A DNA stretch of 64,000 nt from NCBI GenBank assembly GCA_030512335.1, contig JAULSU010000002.1, positions 434,001 through 498,000 on the forward strand. The letters run 5' to 3'. Numbering within the stretch: position 1 is the stretch's first letter; the number at the start of each line of letters is the position of its first letter. Source of the stretch: Immersiella caudata (lineage: Eukaryota; Ascomycota; Sordariomycetes; Sordariales; Lasiosphaeriaceae). The position numbers and the translations under genes are program-made. This document shows, piece by piece, positions 49,678-62,288 of the stretch. Under the pieces are notes generated by a model, which was given only the letters and a program-made list of their open reading frames with translations, ran no database searches and was not told where the DNA came from.

Positions 49678-52600
49678 GGCGCCGTGGTGAGACGTGGTAA
49701 GGGACGGACCGGATGGCGTCAAGTTGGGGGATGGGAAGGAACAACAGGGTGCAAGCCTAAGCTGGAGAGGATGGAATTCTGCTGAAGTTATCAACTCGGT
49801 AAAACCTTAGCGTGGTGCTGCAGTGGTATTCCATATTCCAACAAGCAGCATCACGTAAGCCACGGGACCTGAGTTTCATGTCCCGAATTACTCTCCTTGT
49901 GGCTGGGCGGTAGGGCATTGCTGCGGTTGGGACCCCCGTATGATATGTCCCGAGTGGGCAAAGTCACCGCCACGGGCTGCCGCTGGCGATGGATCCATCA
50001 CTAGGTAGAAGGGATGGTGTGCCGGGGGGTAACAGTGAACGGCGTTGTGTGATTCACGGGACCATCGTGCCGCTACTAACTTCGGGGAGGGAGCGCAGGA
50101 CTACTGCGCCGTTCGACAGCCGAACGGCCGCTGATGTGCGAGGGAAATGGGGATGGAATGGGAAAGGAACGGGAGGCCTAGGCGTAAACACACACACACA
50201 CACACACACAAATGTGAAGGTGGGGAGGGAGGGAAAATTGGGACGAAAGGGAAACACAAACATGTGTGATGTTGTGCGAGGGTGTGCGTGCGAGTATCTG
50301 TGGTGACAATCTGTGGACCGACGGCGGGAGAGAAAAATGTTGGCGGCTGGTTTCGCCAAATCTGGCACAAGCGGGCGGCATTACAGCGGTTTTTGGTGTG
50401 TTCGAGATTGTCGATGACCTCACCTGTCTAGGTTCTTCGGTACTCGGTTGCATCCGGTTGCGTGAGCAGCAATCCATCGGTTCTTGGGGATCGCCGGATG
50501 GTGTCGTGATTGGGTCCCTGCTCGGTCTTGGCGGGCGCTGCGGTTCGCACGGCGCGGGCTTGTCAAGCCTGGCAGGGCGAAATATCCCGGGGCCTCCCCT
50601 TGCAGGTGCAGTTGAAAAGGTGCAGTAAAATGTGCGTGAGCGTGGTGAGGTGCTCGAGGCTGATTTCCTCGGGCCAATCCGGCAGTGGGGGCTAAAACAG
50701 GCTCTCCCAAAGGCGTCCCCCCCGTGACTGCGTTGCCAGCGAAACGGGGCCCCAAAATTAGTGGGAGCGACACAAAAACGTCCAGTCTTAGGCAGCCAGC
50801 AGTTGGTGTGTGACGAGCCAGCCAATCTGCGTCCGTGCCGTAGGTTTTTGGACGCCAACCCGACGTGGTGAGAACCGATCGGGGAAGCACGTCTCAACGG
50901 GAGCTTGGGGCTCAACTTGGGTGCCTGGAACTGGGCCTGGATTCGTGGAGGGAGAGGCAGGTACGACTGGCAGTTGCGCCCTGTGTTTCTCGCCCTAGCG
51001 CGCCTCTTAGGGCTGAAGATCATCTCCGGTGGGCGGCCGGCACTAGATCCCAACCTGAGGCGGGGATCGCTGTCCCCACCCGCGACAAATCCACCTCATC
51101 TGCCCCTCCCGAGCTCACCACTCCCATCCCTCTGCTCACCACCATCTTCGGTCCTCCTCCGTCCACGTGCTGCACTCACGGCGGTGCGCTGCGGTCATCG
51201 ATCTCACCATCGCTATTCGCAGTCAAACGGAAGATAAGTCTCGAGAGCGGACGACGCAGGCAGGGAAACGGCACATCCATAATCAGCACACCACCGTTAT
51301 GGTTGGCTCGGTGTACGGATCCCTGTGCGACACGGGATTTAGGCGCTTAGGTTTCGCTCGTGTGCTCGATGCAGGTTCAACTTTTGGCATTGTGTGGTGT
51401 GTGACTGTTCGTCCGCTAAGAAAAAAACAAACCAAGACTCGCTCAACTTGGATCCTCCCTATGCTGCCCTGCTTACCTCACCGTGGCTCGGTCGCTACGC
51501 GTGTCATGTGTCGGGCTTGTGTTGTTTCAAAGTTTGCGTGCACCTTTATCCGCGGGAATTGGTGCGATTGTGCCGCGGCAGACTGGCTCAAGGGGAGATT
51601 CCAATCTCGCCAGATAGGTAGCAGCAATCGCTGCAGTCGCCCTGCCCAATCGAACGCCAAGCTGCCCCGGTCCAGTGTTCTGTGCCAGGCGATGCAGAAG
51701 CGCCCGATCCCAGGTCCCGGGTGCCATCCCGTTGGGTCCCGCCCTGCAGCCCTGTAGACGGGCCTTGGGGCGAAGGCCTCGGGGCCCAGAAGGATCGGTG
51801 CCCCGTGACACCCACCACTGTTCGAGGCACCTGCTGCTGAGGGGCACCTGGTGGAAGGGCATGCACGGCATACTTTCCAGGCAGCGGGGGCGAAAATTAC
51901 ACCTTGATATGGAATAGAGGCAAAAGAGAGGGTTTGATGCTATTCGCAGCGATTAAACTCCGCGCTATCCGGGCTCACTACATGCCGGTCATTGCGGCGG
52001 TCATCTCGCGGCAGTCGCGGAACCGATTGGAAGGGGGACGGGTGCCAACAACACCGAAGTTGGACCTTGGAACCGCCCACTTCCACCTCATCGCATCAGC
52101 ACGGACTCGCCGGATGGGATTGGGTGCATGGATGGCGTCAATCGAGTTGATTTGTTTCATAGGTAATATTTTATTTCTTCCATTCTGCGTCCTTTCGTCC
52201 CGTAATAGCGCGCTTGGTGTGGATGAGCAAAGGCCAATGTTATTTCCATCTGTGGCTCCCCCTTCTTCGCCTTTGGAACCTGGAAATAATTTGGAAACAT
52301 CGATGTCAGGGCTTAGTTTGGGCGCTGTTCGCTCTTGCCGGCGCAGGTGCATCAGTAGCGAGACCAAGCGATGGCGCGGCACTGGCACTGGACCCCAGAT
52401 TTGGGATCGCAGCGATGCGAGAACAGGGCACGCGACGCCGCACGAGAGGTTCCCAGCGGGAGCGCGGGACCGTAGGGCTGGCTGACTCAGGTGTGGTGGG
52501 ACCCCCCCTTCCCGCCGTGGGCGACCCAGGTGCCCCCCTGAACGGGAGCCCCTCCGACCCCCCAACTCCCGTTTGCTTTGAGGGTAAAAGGCGGGCGGGG

Positions 52601-53295
52601 ATTGGGGCTGAGGCAGCTTGTGTCAACAGTGTGGCTAGGCTGTGAGTCCTTTTTCGGACCAACGCCCTAAAGTGACAGCAGCACTAAGGTCCTAAAGTAC
52701 CTAACTTACTGGTGGCAGTGAGAGCGAGAGTGGAGTGGCGACTGGCCGATACAGAGAGGGAAGGTCCAAAGGTTCCAAGGCAGTCCGCTGTCGACCACTC
52801 CCGTGGTGCGATTTGGGGCCGGATAAGTGGCAGCCTAATGGATCCCCGTGTTGGTTTGGCCTAGCCCCGGCCGCCCTCTCCCGCCCGCCTCCACAGTGCG
52901 TTTTCACAGGTGTCCTCCGTTGAGAAGTGTTACTGATTTGGATCGCGACGCTCATCGAGGTCTGGGTCTCGGTATTTGCCTTCATATATCTCCCGTGTCC
53001 GCATCCCGTCGTCAGACAGCCAGGACCCGACAGATCCAAGATCAACCAAACTGTTTGCCCATCCCCGCCGCTCGACAATCTCCAATTGCCATCTGCACCA
53101 ACCCGCCTGTGCGGAGCTAAAATAACGTTACCCCTGCCCGTTCCCGAATCCCGGCACGCCAACGCCCGGTCCGGCCCCGTTACCGGTCACCCGTCACCCG
53201 TTTTCGACTCCATCCATCCTCAGCACCACAAATCCTCACGCATTTGTACTCACCTTGGCCTTATACTTTGACCGGTCTCTCTTGTCGCCACCGCC
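49678..53295. other. 3.6-kb gene-poor region
   Basis: No gene is supported. Long open frames exist on both strands because the region is GC-rich, but they are compositionally odd and lack start context or motifs. It contains an (AC)n tract and the promoter of the small membrane-protein gene at 53296. Confidence 0.45.
50188..50210. repeat. (AC)n microsatellite, 11-12 units
   Basis: Uninterrupted ACAC run of about 23 bases. Confidence 0.9.
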
Positions 53296-54105
53296 ATGTA
53301 TAAAACCAACAATTTTTCGTGGAAGCTAGCCCACGTGCTATGCATCCTCGCCCATCTCGGCCTTGCCGTCGCCGGAGCTGTTGCATATATCTACAACGCG
53401 AGCAAAATCATGCAAATGCGCGCAGTCCCGTGGAGCAGTCTAGTGCGACGCGGTGTTGCACTCCCATGTCACGATGCTGGCTTACGGCAGCTCGTGCTCG
53501 CAACCTCTACGCCTGGCCCCCAGCCTTCAGAGACGCTTATTGACGTGGCCTTGCACACGCTTCCCACGACCTGCCTCGCAGTGGTGCGTCCTTCCTTCCA
53601 TTGCCCCCTCTTTCGGCCGCCGGCGCGGCCAAACCCCAACCCAACAATGCAAGCGTGCTGATGAGGCCGAACAGGGTGTCCTCGGATTGGTGACCAACAT
53701 CGGCCTCTTCATCATGCTGCTGCGAGCCGAGCGAACCAAGGTTACCTTGACCGAAGGCGAGCAGCATTGGCGCAAGCAGGTTGTTACCTTCTTCAGCTGC
53801 ATCTCCAACTTGTTGCTTGCAGGTGCAGGGACGGGTCTCGCTGGCGCTCTCGGCATGAGGTTGTCGGAATCAAAGTCCTTGATTACGCCAATGGTCTGGG
53901 CAGCAATTCAAGTGTGAGTCTCCATCTGCCCACCCTCGTTCCGTCGTTGCCGCCGCCATCCCTCGCGGAACGCCGGAACGCCATCCGCAAGCTCGGGATC
54001 CCGCAAACTGACACCGCTGCGACCCCCCACAGGCTCCTGTCGATCACCACAGCGCTCTTCGATGCCGTCAAAAACCACCGGGACGGCAGAGATCTTCTCG
54101 ATTGA
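53296..54105 (+). CDS. Small multipass membrane protein, uncharacterised
   Basis: Three exons are inferred: 53296-53583, 53675-53913 and 54033-54105 (600 nt, 199 aa, in frame). Introns are 91 nt (CTGAT branch, GAACAG acceptor) and 119 nt (GTGAGT donor, CCACAG acceptor). Hydrophobic segments are WKLAHVLCILAHLGLAVAGAVAYIY, GVLGLVTNIGLFIMLL, VTFFSCISNLLLAGAGTGLAGAL and VWAAIQVLLSITTALF. The four-helix layout with short loops resembles MARVEL-type or related fungal membrane proteins, but I cannot name the family. The stretch about residues 38-94 is not hydrophobic and might hide another intron. The C-terminus is polar (KNHRDGRDLLD). Confidence 0.65.
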
Positions 54106-55393
54106 GCGTCACCCAGCTGCATAAATAAACCAACGCGCTCGCCCGCTCGCCCGCATGGTCTCAGTCATCGTAGCAGGCGGGCCCGCCAGTCTGAAGCCGG
54201 CTTCGACACTCACCGGCGCTGCATCACGACCCTATTCCCGCTTGGATGGCGTCCTGCTTTCCTTTTCCGAGTCGAAAAAAGGACGCCATCCTCGAAGCGA
54301 CGGCTGGACGCAGAAAGATCCGTGCAGGGTGGAGCAGACGAGTCGACGATGTTCCTTCGGCGAGCGTCTCGGGCGACTCGCGTCATGTCAGTCCCGCCAT
54401 GTTAGGCGGAGAGGACAGGCGAGGAAGTAGTAGCTGCATGTTTGCTCCCGCCGGACGAGAAGTCGGCGTGCTAGAAGCTGAGACGGAAGATCCCACGATC
54501 GATGGCGCCACGAATGCTACCACAGTTGACCACCGTTGCTGGAAATCTGCTCTCCTCCCCCGCTCCGAGCCCCCCGCGTGATGATGACCGCCGTGTCAGA
54601 CCCGAAAATATTCATTCCCCGCGCTGCAGCCTCCCGTGTGCCTCTTTCTTCCTTTTGGCGTGCTCGAGGGGAATCGGATCGCGTCGCTCACCTTCCGCCC
54701 GCGATGGCCGTTGGGGGGATCTCAAACGCTCGGGATGTCAGCACCTTGTTAGACGCTGTCGGTGTTGGTATTGGTCGCGGCCGCACCCTTATCAACAATG
54801 CTAGTTTCAACGGCTGGTGATGAGGTTGCTGACATGCGATGACGGCACACGCGACGGTGCCTCGAACATCAGGCATCTGGCCCAGAGGGGAAAGGCGCAT
54901 TCGTTAGGTCTGACAGCCGAGGCCACGGTGCTGGTCCGCCGTGGCAGGAGCGTGACTGAAAATGCGGGGCCCTCGCTGAGACAGCCAGTGGGAGGGCTCG
55001 ATTCTTGCGATCGACGCGGGAAGGGAGAGGCTTGGGGGACTTTGTGGTGCCACAATCTGAGCAGCTGCACGGTTCTTTCTCGGACTCGGGAGTCTGGCGG
55101 AGTGCTGTGCCACACAGGCGCGCCTTCCGCTCGGCGTGTCGCGGGAGAGTTGCGGGTCTCAGGCGGGAGATGCGGGTGCTGGGAGTGAGGGGCGCACCGT
55201 CACTGGCCTGTGGCACTCGGCAGGGCCCCAACAGCCAGCTTTTGGACGAATTGCTTATAAGGGTTTGGGCCAAACTCATGCGCGTCGGAGGGCCTGTCGC
55301 GTTTTTAGTAATGTTTTCCTTGCATTTCTTGCAGTCGAGTTGAGCACCCGTTCTCCGCGCTCCGCGCCCTCTCGTCCGCCTTCCCTTTCCGAG
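54106..55393. other. Intergenic, no gene seen
   Basis: About 1.3 kb of GC-rich sequence with many spurious open frames on both strands; none has a recognisable domain or consistent splice structure. It includes the upstream region of the Clr5-TPR gene. Confidence 0.4.
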
Positions 55394-57646
55394 ATGCGAT
55401 CCACGAACCTCCCCATGACCTTGGGCTTGCGCGAGAACCGTGCAGCTACGATGTCCACAGCGTCAGGCCCGCCGCCACCGCTGCCCGGCGGTCCGCCCTC
55501 GGAGCGCAGCGCTAGCCCAGACCGGAAATCCCGCACGCTCCAAGGGCCGTCACCCAAGGAGTGGGCGCGACACCGTGAAACCATCATCGATCTCTACAGA
55601 CAGTATCCCCTCAAGCGGGTTAGCGAGATCATGAGGAAGCATCATGGCTTCTCGGCGAGGTAGGCCTCCTCCCGACTTTTTGTTTGTCTTGTTAAATGGG
55701 CCTTGCCCATGCACTCGCTGTCGCTCTGTTCACCTCCCCGTCCATTCTTCATTCGTTGCTCCCTCCTGCTCTCATCGGCGCTGGCTTCGCACCAAGGCAG
55801 CTCCACCATCGATCGCATCGGGCTTCAGTCTCCACTCAAGCTAATGCCCTTCGATGATAATCTCACCTCACTTTGTTGTGCCGTCGTATTTGTTCCGCCC
55901 CGCAAAGCTTGGTCGTTCCTGGCTACAACCTTTCTCTCTCCTCTCTTCCTCCGGACAGGCCTCACTCTCATCGTCTTGCGCCTCATCGCGTGACACGGCT
56001 CCACGATGACGCTGATCACGACGACTGACGATCTTGACAGCAAGCGTATGTACGACAAGCGCTTCCGGGAATGGAACGTCTTCAAGAATGTCAACAGCGA
56101 CGAGAAGGACCGGTCGGTCCGGCGCACCCACGCGGCGCGCGCCCGGGCTGTGCCGACCCCCATCATTGACCGGGACAGCATCAGCCAGGAAGACCTCCGC
56201 CGGACCATCCGAGTTGCCAAGTCCATTCCGCAAGGGATGAGGCAAACCCCCACCGCCGAGTACCCACACCCAGGCCCGCTCGAAGTAGCTGAGAGCCACC
56301 AGCAGTCCTTCCGTGCTGGGAGGAGAGTCCTAGGCATCTCAGACCTCATCAGAGACCAAGGCCCGTCGCAGGGACAGGTGCTGGAAGTACCCCAACACCC
56401 GCCGTCCAGTGAAGGTCTCTCGCCGCAGACCATGTCTTCCTCGCCCGATCTAGGATGTGCTACGCCGGCTTCAACAACAGGCTCGTCGGACGAGCAAACA
56501 TCGTCCACAGGGCACATCGGTCGATCACCACCCGGGTCACCGCTTCCCAACCTTTCCACTTTTGAGGCCCAGATAAAACGTCTCGCTGAGACACCACCCC
56601 CGCAAGTGCCTGCGGACCCAAAGACACATTCCCTCGGCGTCATCACGAGGAGCCTTCGGAGCTACTATGACTGGCAACTCAACAACATTCCAGAGGGCGT
56701 CCTACCTGACGACTACCTGGGTTCCCGAGTATCACAGGAGTCGACAGAGTACTGGGGCACCATCAAGAACGCCATCTACCTCGTCAAGGTGTCGCAGGGC
56801 TCCATGGAGGAGCTGGACCACCGCCCAGACCGGCGAGCCTGGCCAGCATTCGCCGAGGCCGGGAAAATAGCGTCTGCGGCCATGACAACCCACCCCTTTG
56901 AGTTCTTGCGGAACGTATTTGCCACCCTCTCCCCGGCCAACACCAGTGCTCGCCCAGAGTTGAGGGGGATCCTTCTCCAGTTCCTTACCAGTGAGGCGAG
57001 AGACACGCTGTCTCCCAACCATCCCATCACAATGATCTGCCAAGAGCTCCAACGGGATGAGGACTGCCAGGAGATCTCGCGTAGGGGTTTGCAATGCATG
57101 CTCGACATCTTCAGCAGCCGCTTGGACCGGTCGCGGGCTGTGTCGTTCAAGCTGCTCGACTCGCTTGCCACGCTTCTGCGCCGGAACGGCGAGTTCGATG
57201 CTGCCATGGACATCATTCTAGAGCTGCTGAACTCGTGTAGGCAAGTTTTCGGCCGAGAGTCGGACCAGGCTCGGATGATTGAGAACGAGTTGGCCCATTT
57301 CTACATGGTGGCTGACGAGTGCGACTTGGCCCTTGATCACTGCATGGCGGTTGTGAAGCGTCCGCAACCCGTGCCAGGGCCGCTCGCTCCAACAGAGCCA
57401 ATGTTCTATCAAGACGGGATTGCAGCGCATTCGATGGAAGACATTGCCGAAATCCACCAGCGGCGAGGTGACGTTGAAGCCAGCATTGTGTGGTTAGAAC
57501 GAGCTGCATCGATTGCTCTGGCTCTCTGGGGTCCAAAATCGATCGCTACGGGTCACATTATTGATAAGATGACAAGTTTGCAGAGGAGGTTTGGAAAGGA
57601 TTTGTTGAGGAGCGCGCTTCTCTGGGAAGCAGCGATTGTATCATAA
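55394..57646 (+). CDS. Clr5-domain protein with TPR-like C-terminal region
   Basis: Two exons, 55394-55659 and 56041-57646 (1872 nt, 623 aa), joined across an unusually long 381-nt intron (GTAGGC donor, CTGAC branch, TTGACAG acceptor). The join rebuilds a Clr5 domain at about residues 55-105: WARHRETIIDLYRQYPLKRVSEIMRKHHGFSASKRMYDKRFREWN, shown here as two halves on separate exons. Clr5 is a short fungal domain often found in front of TPR or ankyrin repeats; its role is unknown but presumed regulatory. The middle is Pro/Ser-rich. From about residue 300, helical repeats appear (KLLDSLATLLRRNGEFDAAMD, ELAHFYMVADECDLALDHCM, SMEDIAEIHQRRGDVEASIVWLERA). The start ATG at 55394 is chosen for position; another lies at 55451. 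Confidence 0.8.
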
Positions 57647-59664
57647 AACAGCAAGCTAGAGTCGGACCAGGTTTCCTTGTGCTGCCAACGGGTCTTTTCG
57701 GGGCTTTCGCGTTCACTTCTGACCGGCGCTGTTCCTAGGCCTTGGGCTTTTTGGCTAGCTACGCCAGTTCCGCACCTCTTCACGTACTAGATCAGTAGAA
57801 AACACGAATGCCACCTAATACCTGTCCTATTGCCAAGTCCTGTGGTCTTACCAGTATTACAGCGTCAGTCTTGCAGCAAAACGGAGGAGGGCCACAGCCA
57901 CAGCAACCGTTCAGCGAGTATCACGGGTGACGTTCGAGAAGTATCACCGTTTCGGAGAAGGGGGGCGACTGCGGCCCGTCAGGCGCAGCTCTGGCACAGC
58001 ATCGCAGCATCAGCATTCATTATTTGAGCAAGTGCGCGGCGAAGACGGTGAGCTTATTAGGCTTCTCATCCCAAGTCGGTTCCATTCCTTTGAAACGTAA
58101 TGGTTGGACAAGGTACCTTTGCCTCCAGGCCCAACTTTTGGACCCCAAACTCGCAAAGCTCCCGTGATTCGATACGTGTTTTGCTCCGCCGCCGAGTGGC
58201 TTCGAGAACGGGAGTCAGGGATGTCAACAATACAATTGGCCGGATCCTAATGAACAGCCCAGTCACATTTTGCAAGCGGATCGAATCACTTGATCCCTTT
58301 AGCGAGTGAGAGATGCCGGCCGGTGCCAAATATGCATGCTGTTGATCCTCTCGCCTGTTGGCCCTGCTTCCCGACGCCGTGGCTGCGGTGGCTGTGGTAT
58401 TTTGGGTAGCACAAGGGGTCTACAACCTGATTTGTGCTCCTAACCGCGACAGCACGAACCCCCGGTCGTTTCACATACGAGTGACGAAGGGTCCAAAGGG
58501 CCGATATGTCAGATGTATTCTTTTTCTTTTCCTCACACAAGTCCCTTTTGGTATCCCCCCGTCACCGAGTTGGCAACGCCTCGGTCTCAGGCAGGAACTT
58601 TGGGGCTTTATACCTTACCTGGGATTCGGGCAGTAAATGGAAATTGAATTGCTATTGTTGTGTCACTGAGAAGATGCGCGTTAGGCTAGACGCGCACAAT
58701 TCCAGCTTCCTGCGTTGGGCTGGAGGTGAGGTTCGGCGTTCATTCCAGTCTCCGTGCGAACAACGCCCACACAACTTGCAAATGTTCCAGGAATGAAGTT
58801 CAGACTTGAGCTTCCAAGTGGCGCGCAAGCTCTACTCAGAAGAGAGCTAGAGATCTCCTTTCGTTCACCACCCAGTGCGAAAACATCCAGATACCCACCA
58901 ACAGCTCACACCTTCAGGGGCAAGGGGAATCTCAAGCCTCCTTATGAACCAAAATTGAAAGAGCTAGAATAGAAACCCGAGAAAATGAGCCTCCATCACC
59001 CCTTCTCGGACTCTTTGACTGACTTTCCATCAATGGAGCGGGCTGAGATCCGAATCTGCGTAGAGTTGGCAGTGCAGGTAAAATGGGGGAGATATAATAG
59101 CCGACATCGACCCCGCGCTGACGATTCGTCACGGGTTTGGATATTCCGTCTTCTATTATCAGGGAGCATGTAAGACAGTTTAAATTAAAAGATCAGCATG
59201 GGTGCCTCAGAGCTGGGGAAAGGCAGCAAGGCAACCAAGGTTGGCGCCTTCTCTTGCAGCTTGGTAGGCTTCTGAGATGGGCGATAGCCTCTAAGCCTAG
59301 ATACAATGCTAGGCTGCCCTTGTCTCGGGATAAGACGATTGTTTGGATGGAGTGTTTTGAGCATCTCAAAGCGCATCGCCTGGTTGAACGGCATGGTTGC
59401 AGATAAGGGCAATGTATCCATTGTTCTTTGTGTTCGAATTTTTGAACCATCCCCTGCGGTTCTTGCAGGGAGAAAAGCAGTGCACAACATGAACTGAACC
59501 CGAACTCCGAAACCCCCAAAACAATACAAGCCGACAATTTGAAGTCCTTCTTGGCCTTGCAAACAAAGGAAATATGGTATACCGTCCCTGAAATGTCCCA
59601 TTTCATAAATTCTTGTTACAATCTACCCATTTTACGTCCAACATCCTTGGCAGCGACGTCCCCA
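57647..59664. other. 2-kb gene-poor region
   Basis: No supported gene. Frames of 60-140 codons on both strands (for example 59185-59606 minus) show no domain, signal peptide or coherent composition. Confidence 0.45.
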
Positions 59665-59916
59665 TCACATCGACGCCATGGGATAAGCGCTGTATATCCG
59701 CGCAACGGCGGTCGCGTTCTTGCTGGGTTCTTCTCGGATTTTCTTGGAGCGTCTCTCGGCGTCGAGCATGCGGGCGACGAGAGATTTTGATCGTGCGGCT
59801 CGGATACTCAGCCGCCTTGTGAGGTTTTTGATGCTGGACGACTTCTCGTCGAGGAGAGACTGGGATGATTGAGAGGTGAGGGAAAGAGCGTCGGAGTTTC
59901 TGCGGAAGGACACCAT
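59665..59916 (-). CDS. Doubtful small basic protein
   Basis: From the ATG at 59916, in good context (CACAATGG), an 83-codon frame encodes a Ser- and Arg-rich peptide: MVSFRRNSDALSLTSQSSQS, LTRRLSIRAARSKSLVARML, ERRSKKIREEP. The frame is open 60 codons further upstream. Short Ser/Arg-rich proteins of this kind occur in filamentous fungi without known function. There is no homology that I recognise, so the call rests on start context and composition only. Confidence 0.3.
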   Translation of the reverse strand: MVSFRRNSDALSLTSQSSQSLLDEKSSSIKNLTRRLSIRAARSKSLVARMLDAERRSKKIREEPSKNATAVARIYSAYPMASM

Positions 59917-62288
59917 TGTGATGTTTTGGGTGCGAGGATTGAGGGAGTTTGCGTTGATGATTGAGTTCGGCTGGCTGCGATGTTTGTCGCGGTTTAGGAA
60001 TCGAGTTCCCAAGTGATGATGGTTCTTGAACTTGCTTGATCTGCTGAAAGAGGAATGGAGCGAATGGACGACTGGGGAGTCTTGTTTTAAAGCCATGAGG
60101 TGAAACCAAATGACAGCTATGCGATAACAGTTTGGCAGCCTGACCAGGCAGCGCCCTGTGGCGCATCAACTTTTTCGGGGTGACATCCATGCAATGCATT
60201 GGGCGCCTGCTCAAACCCCTCAGGCCGAACTGACTCATCGCTGTGGTTCTGCCAGCAAAGGCACACCTTGATTGGTCGGCTGTGGCACAGAGGCGCGATC
60301 GCGGCTGCCGACCCAAGTTGTCCCCAGGTCAACGCGTAGGACGTGACGCTCCAGAATGCCTTGGGGCCTCGATGCCTCGCGGGTAAATCCTTCGACTGGA
60401 CTACGCCCCCTGACAGGTTTGCTCTTTGTGCAACCCAACAAGACTGCCAGCGCATGAACCAAATTCCGCAATGCTTGGAACCCACCGCAGAATTGAGTGA
60501 AAGCTTAAAACCTTAGGCATGAGCAGGACCAAGTTCGGATGATCGTCGTCGGCTGAGCGGCTCGCATGCTGGTTCGCACAGTTTCGCGTGATCGATTTGA
60601 AGGTTGTGTAACCGTGATTCTGCTCAAAACATTCACCGAATTCCCCAGTTTGACCAGTTTCCCCACTCAACCGCAACCTTTTTATCAGGAGCAACCCCCG
60701 TATGGGTAGGTAAGACTCTTTCCTTTGGGTCAATGATGGTCGACAACAAGGAAGAACATCCGCGTATATGCACTCGATTCCAAGAGACACTCCCACCCAT
60801 TTCAACAAAGGCGGGACTGCTCCATGGTTGCGGCAGTTCGATAGCAGGAAACCTCCGGGACCGTGACGCGTCCTCGGGCCGACGGGGTTGATGCCAATCC
60901 AGGCAGGCATTCGCCGAAGGACGAATGCAACCTTGGGTGCCTGAGTACCACAGGTTCCTATTCAAGGCCGGGAATCATCAAGAGTGACGATAAATAAAAA
61001 CAAGGGCGCGTCTCGGACTTGGTGGCCTGGATGAGATCCGAAGGGAGCTCTCGTGTCGGACATCATGGATGGGCATTAATCGCTTGCAACGGACCGACAG
61101 CTCCGAGTCCTGTCCACTACCTAGGCTACCAACTCAAATCATCGCACTAAACAGCCAGCTTGCGTGAGACTTTTGCAGTCCTGGCAGGATTCTCGGTTTT
61201 GCAGCTGCTCTGTGCAATTATGGCTCAGATTTCTGATCCGGCTACTTTCCGTCCATCACCAGGCGCGTAGTCTCGCTGCCTGCCAGGTGGGCCCTGATGT
61301 TGACGGCAACCTGTTTAAGTTGGATAAAACAATAGTTACTGCCTTGCTTCGGTCTCCGTATCAAGTCTGGCGAAGGGCGAGCCAGTCATCATACCCGCTG
61401 TGGTCTACGGTAATTTGAGACCCGAAGCGGGGGTAGCGATGTTGGTAGCACACCACACGCGAAAACACCTAACATACCTACACTACTAGGAGACGAACAC
61501 ATCTATTTGCCTTACACATGCCTTTTCGCTCTTATGTATGGCTATGTCGTATGTATTAAACTTCCGGGGGCCCTGACGTTGAGTGGCGAGCTTGACAGCC
61601 TGCCATCCCAGGCGATAAGCTTTAGCTCCAAACGGCATTTCTTCCCTTTCTCAACGACCTGGAGATCAGCGCAATTGACTCGATTTCTTGGCTCTGCAGC
61701 ACCTTATGTCAGCCTCCTGGGGAATCGATAACTTTGGAGGGAAGGTGAGCCCGCAGACGAAGCAACACTCCCAGCCTCAAGCCTACATGCAGAGCATGGG
61801 AATGCTCGGCTAGGTACGGAGTTTATCTTGACCTCAGATCCTTCCTGACAAACCAATGCTCCCTGTGTGTCAGCGGATGCCGCCTTCGGCATTGACAGAC
61901 GGACGAAAAAGAGGTGGGGCTTGGCCTGTAGTAGCCGCGCAGACTGCCACATTAGTAACATGGCATCTTACGTGATGCGGACTGGTTCGGCCGAACTGCT
62001 TTCTAAGTCCTAGACGCAGGCGCGGGCGATCGATCAGACCGCATCTCCGATGTCGCCGACGCCAACGACGCTCGCGCGCAAATGGCGCGAAGGCGAGAAT
62101 GGTTACAAATCATCGTCCAGCAAGGGCTATCGTCCTATCAGGAGCCTGCGTTTGCAAACATCGACCCAGTCCCTGTGGGAGCGGAAATAGGAGGGCGTGT
62201 TTAACACTGAGGGTGTTTCCGCGAGTGCAGTCGTTGTGGGCACCTGCGAGGGTTCCATCCCATCAGTGAGAAGATTGAGTTTGAAACC
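59917..62288. other. 2.4-kb gene-poor region
   Basis: No supported gene. It contains the upstream region of the monooxygenase gene at 62289. Nothing else is recognised. Confidence 0.45.

Noticed and set aside
50178..51053. 291-codon minus-strand frame ending in a Cys-Val repeat
   Set aside because: Driven by GC-rich sequence and the (AC)n tract; no features of a real protein.
51904..52662. Overlapping 118-195 codon frames on both strands
   Set aside because: Mutually exclusive, compositionally biased, without domains or splice structure.
59185..59606. Two overlapping minus-strand frames of about 137 codons
   Set aside because: No motif, and the two frames differ only by phase; neither has a convincing start.
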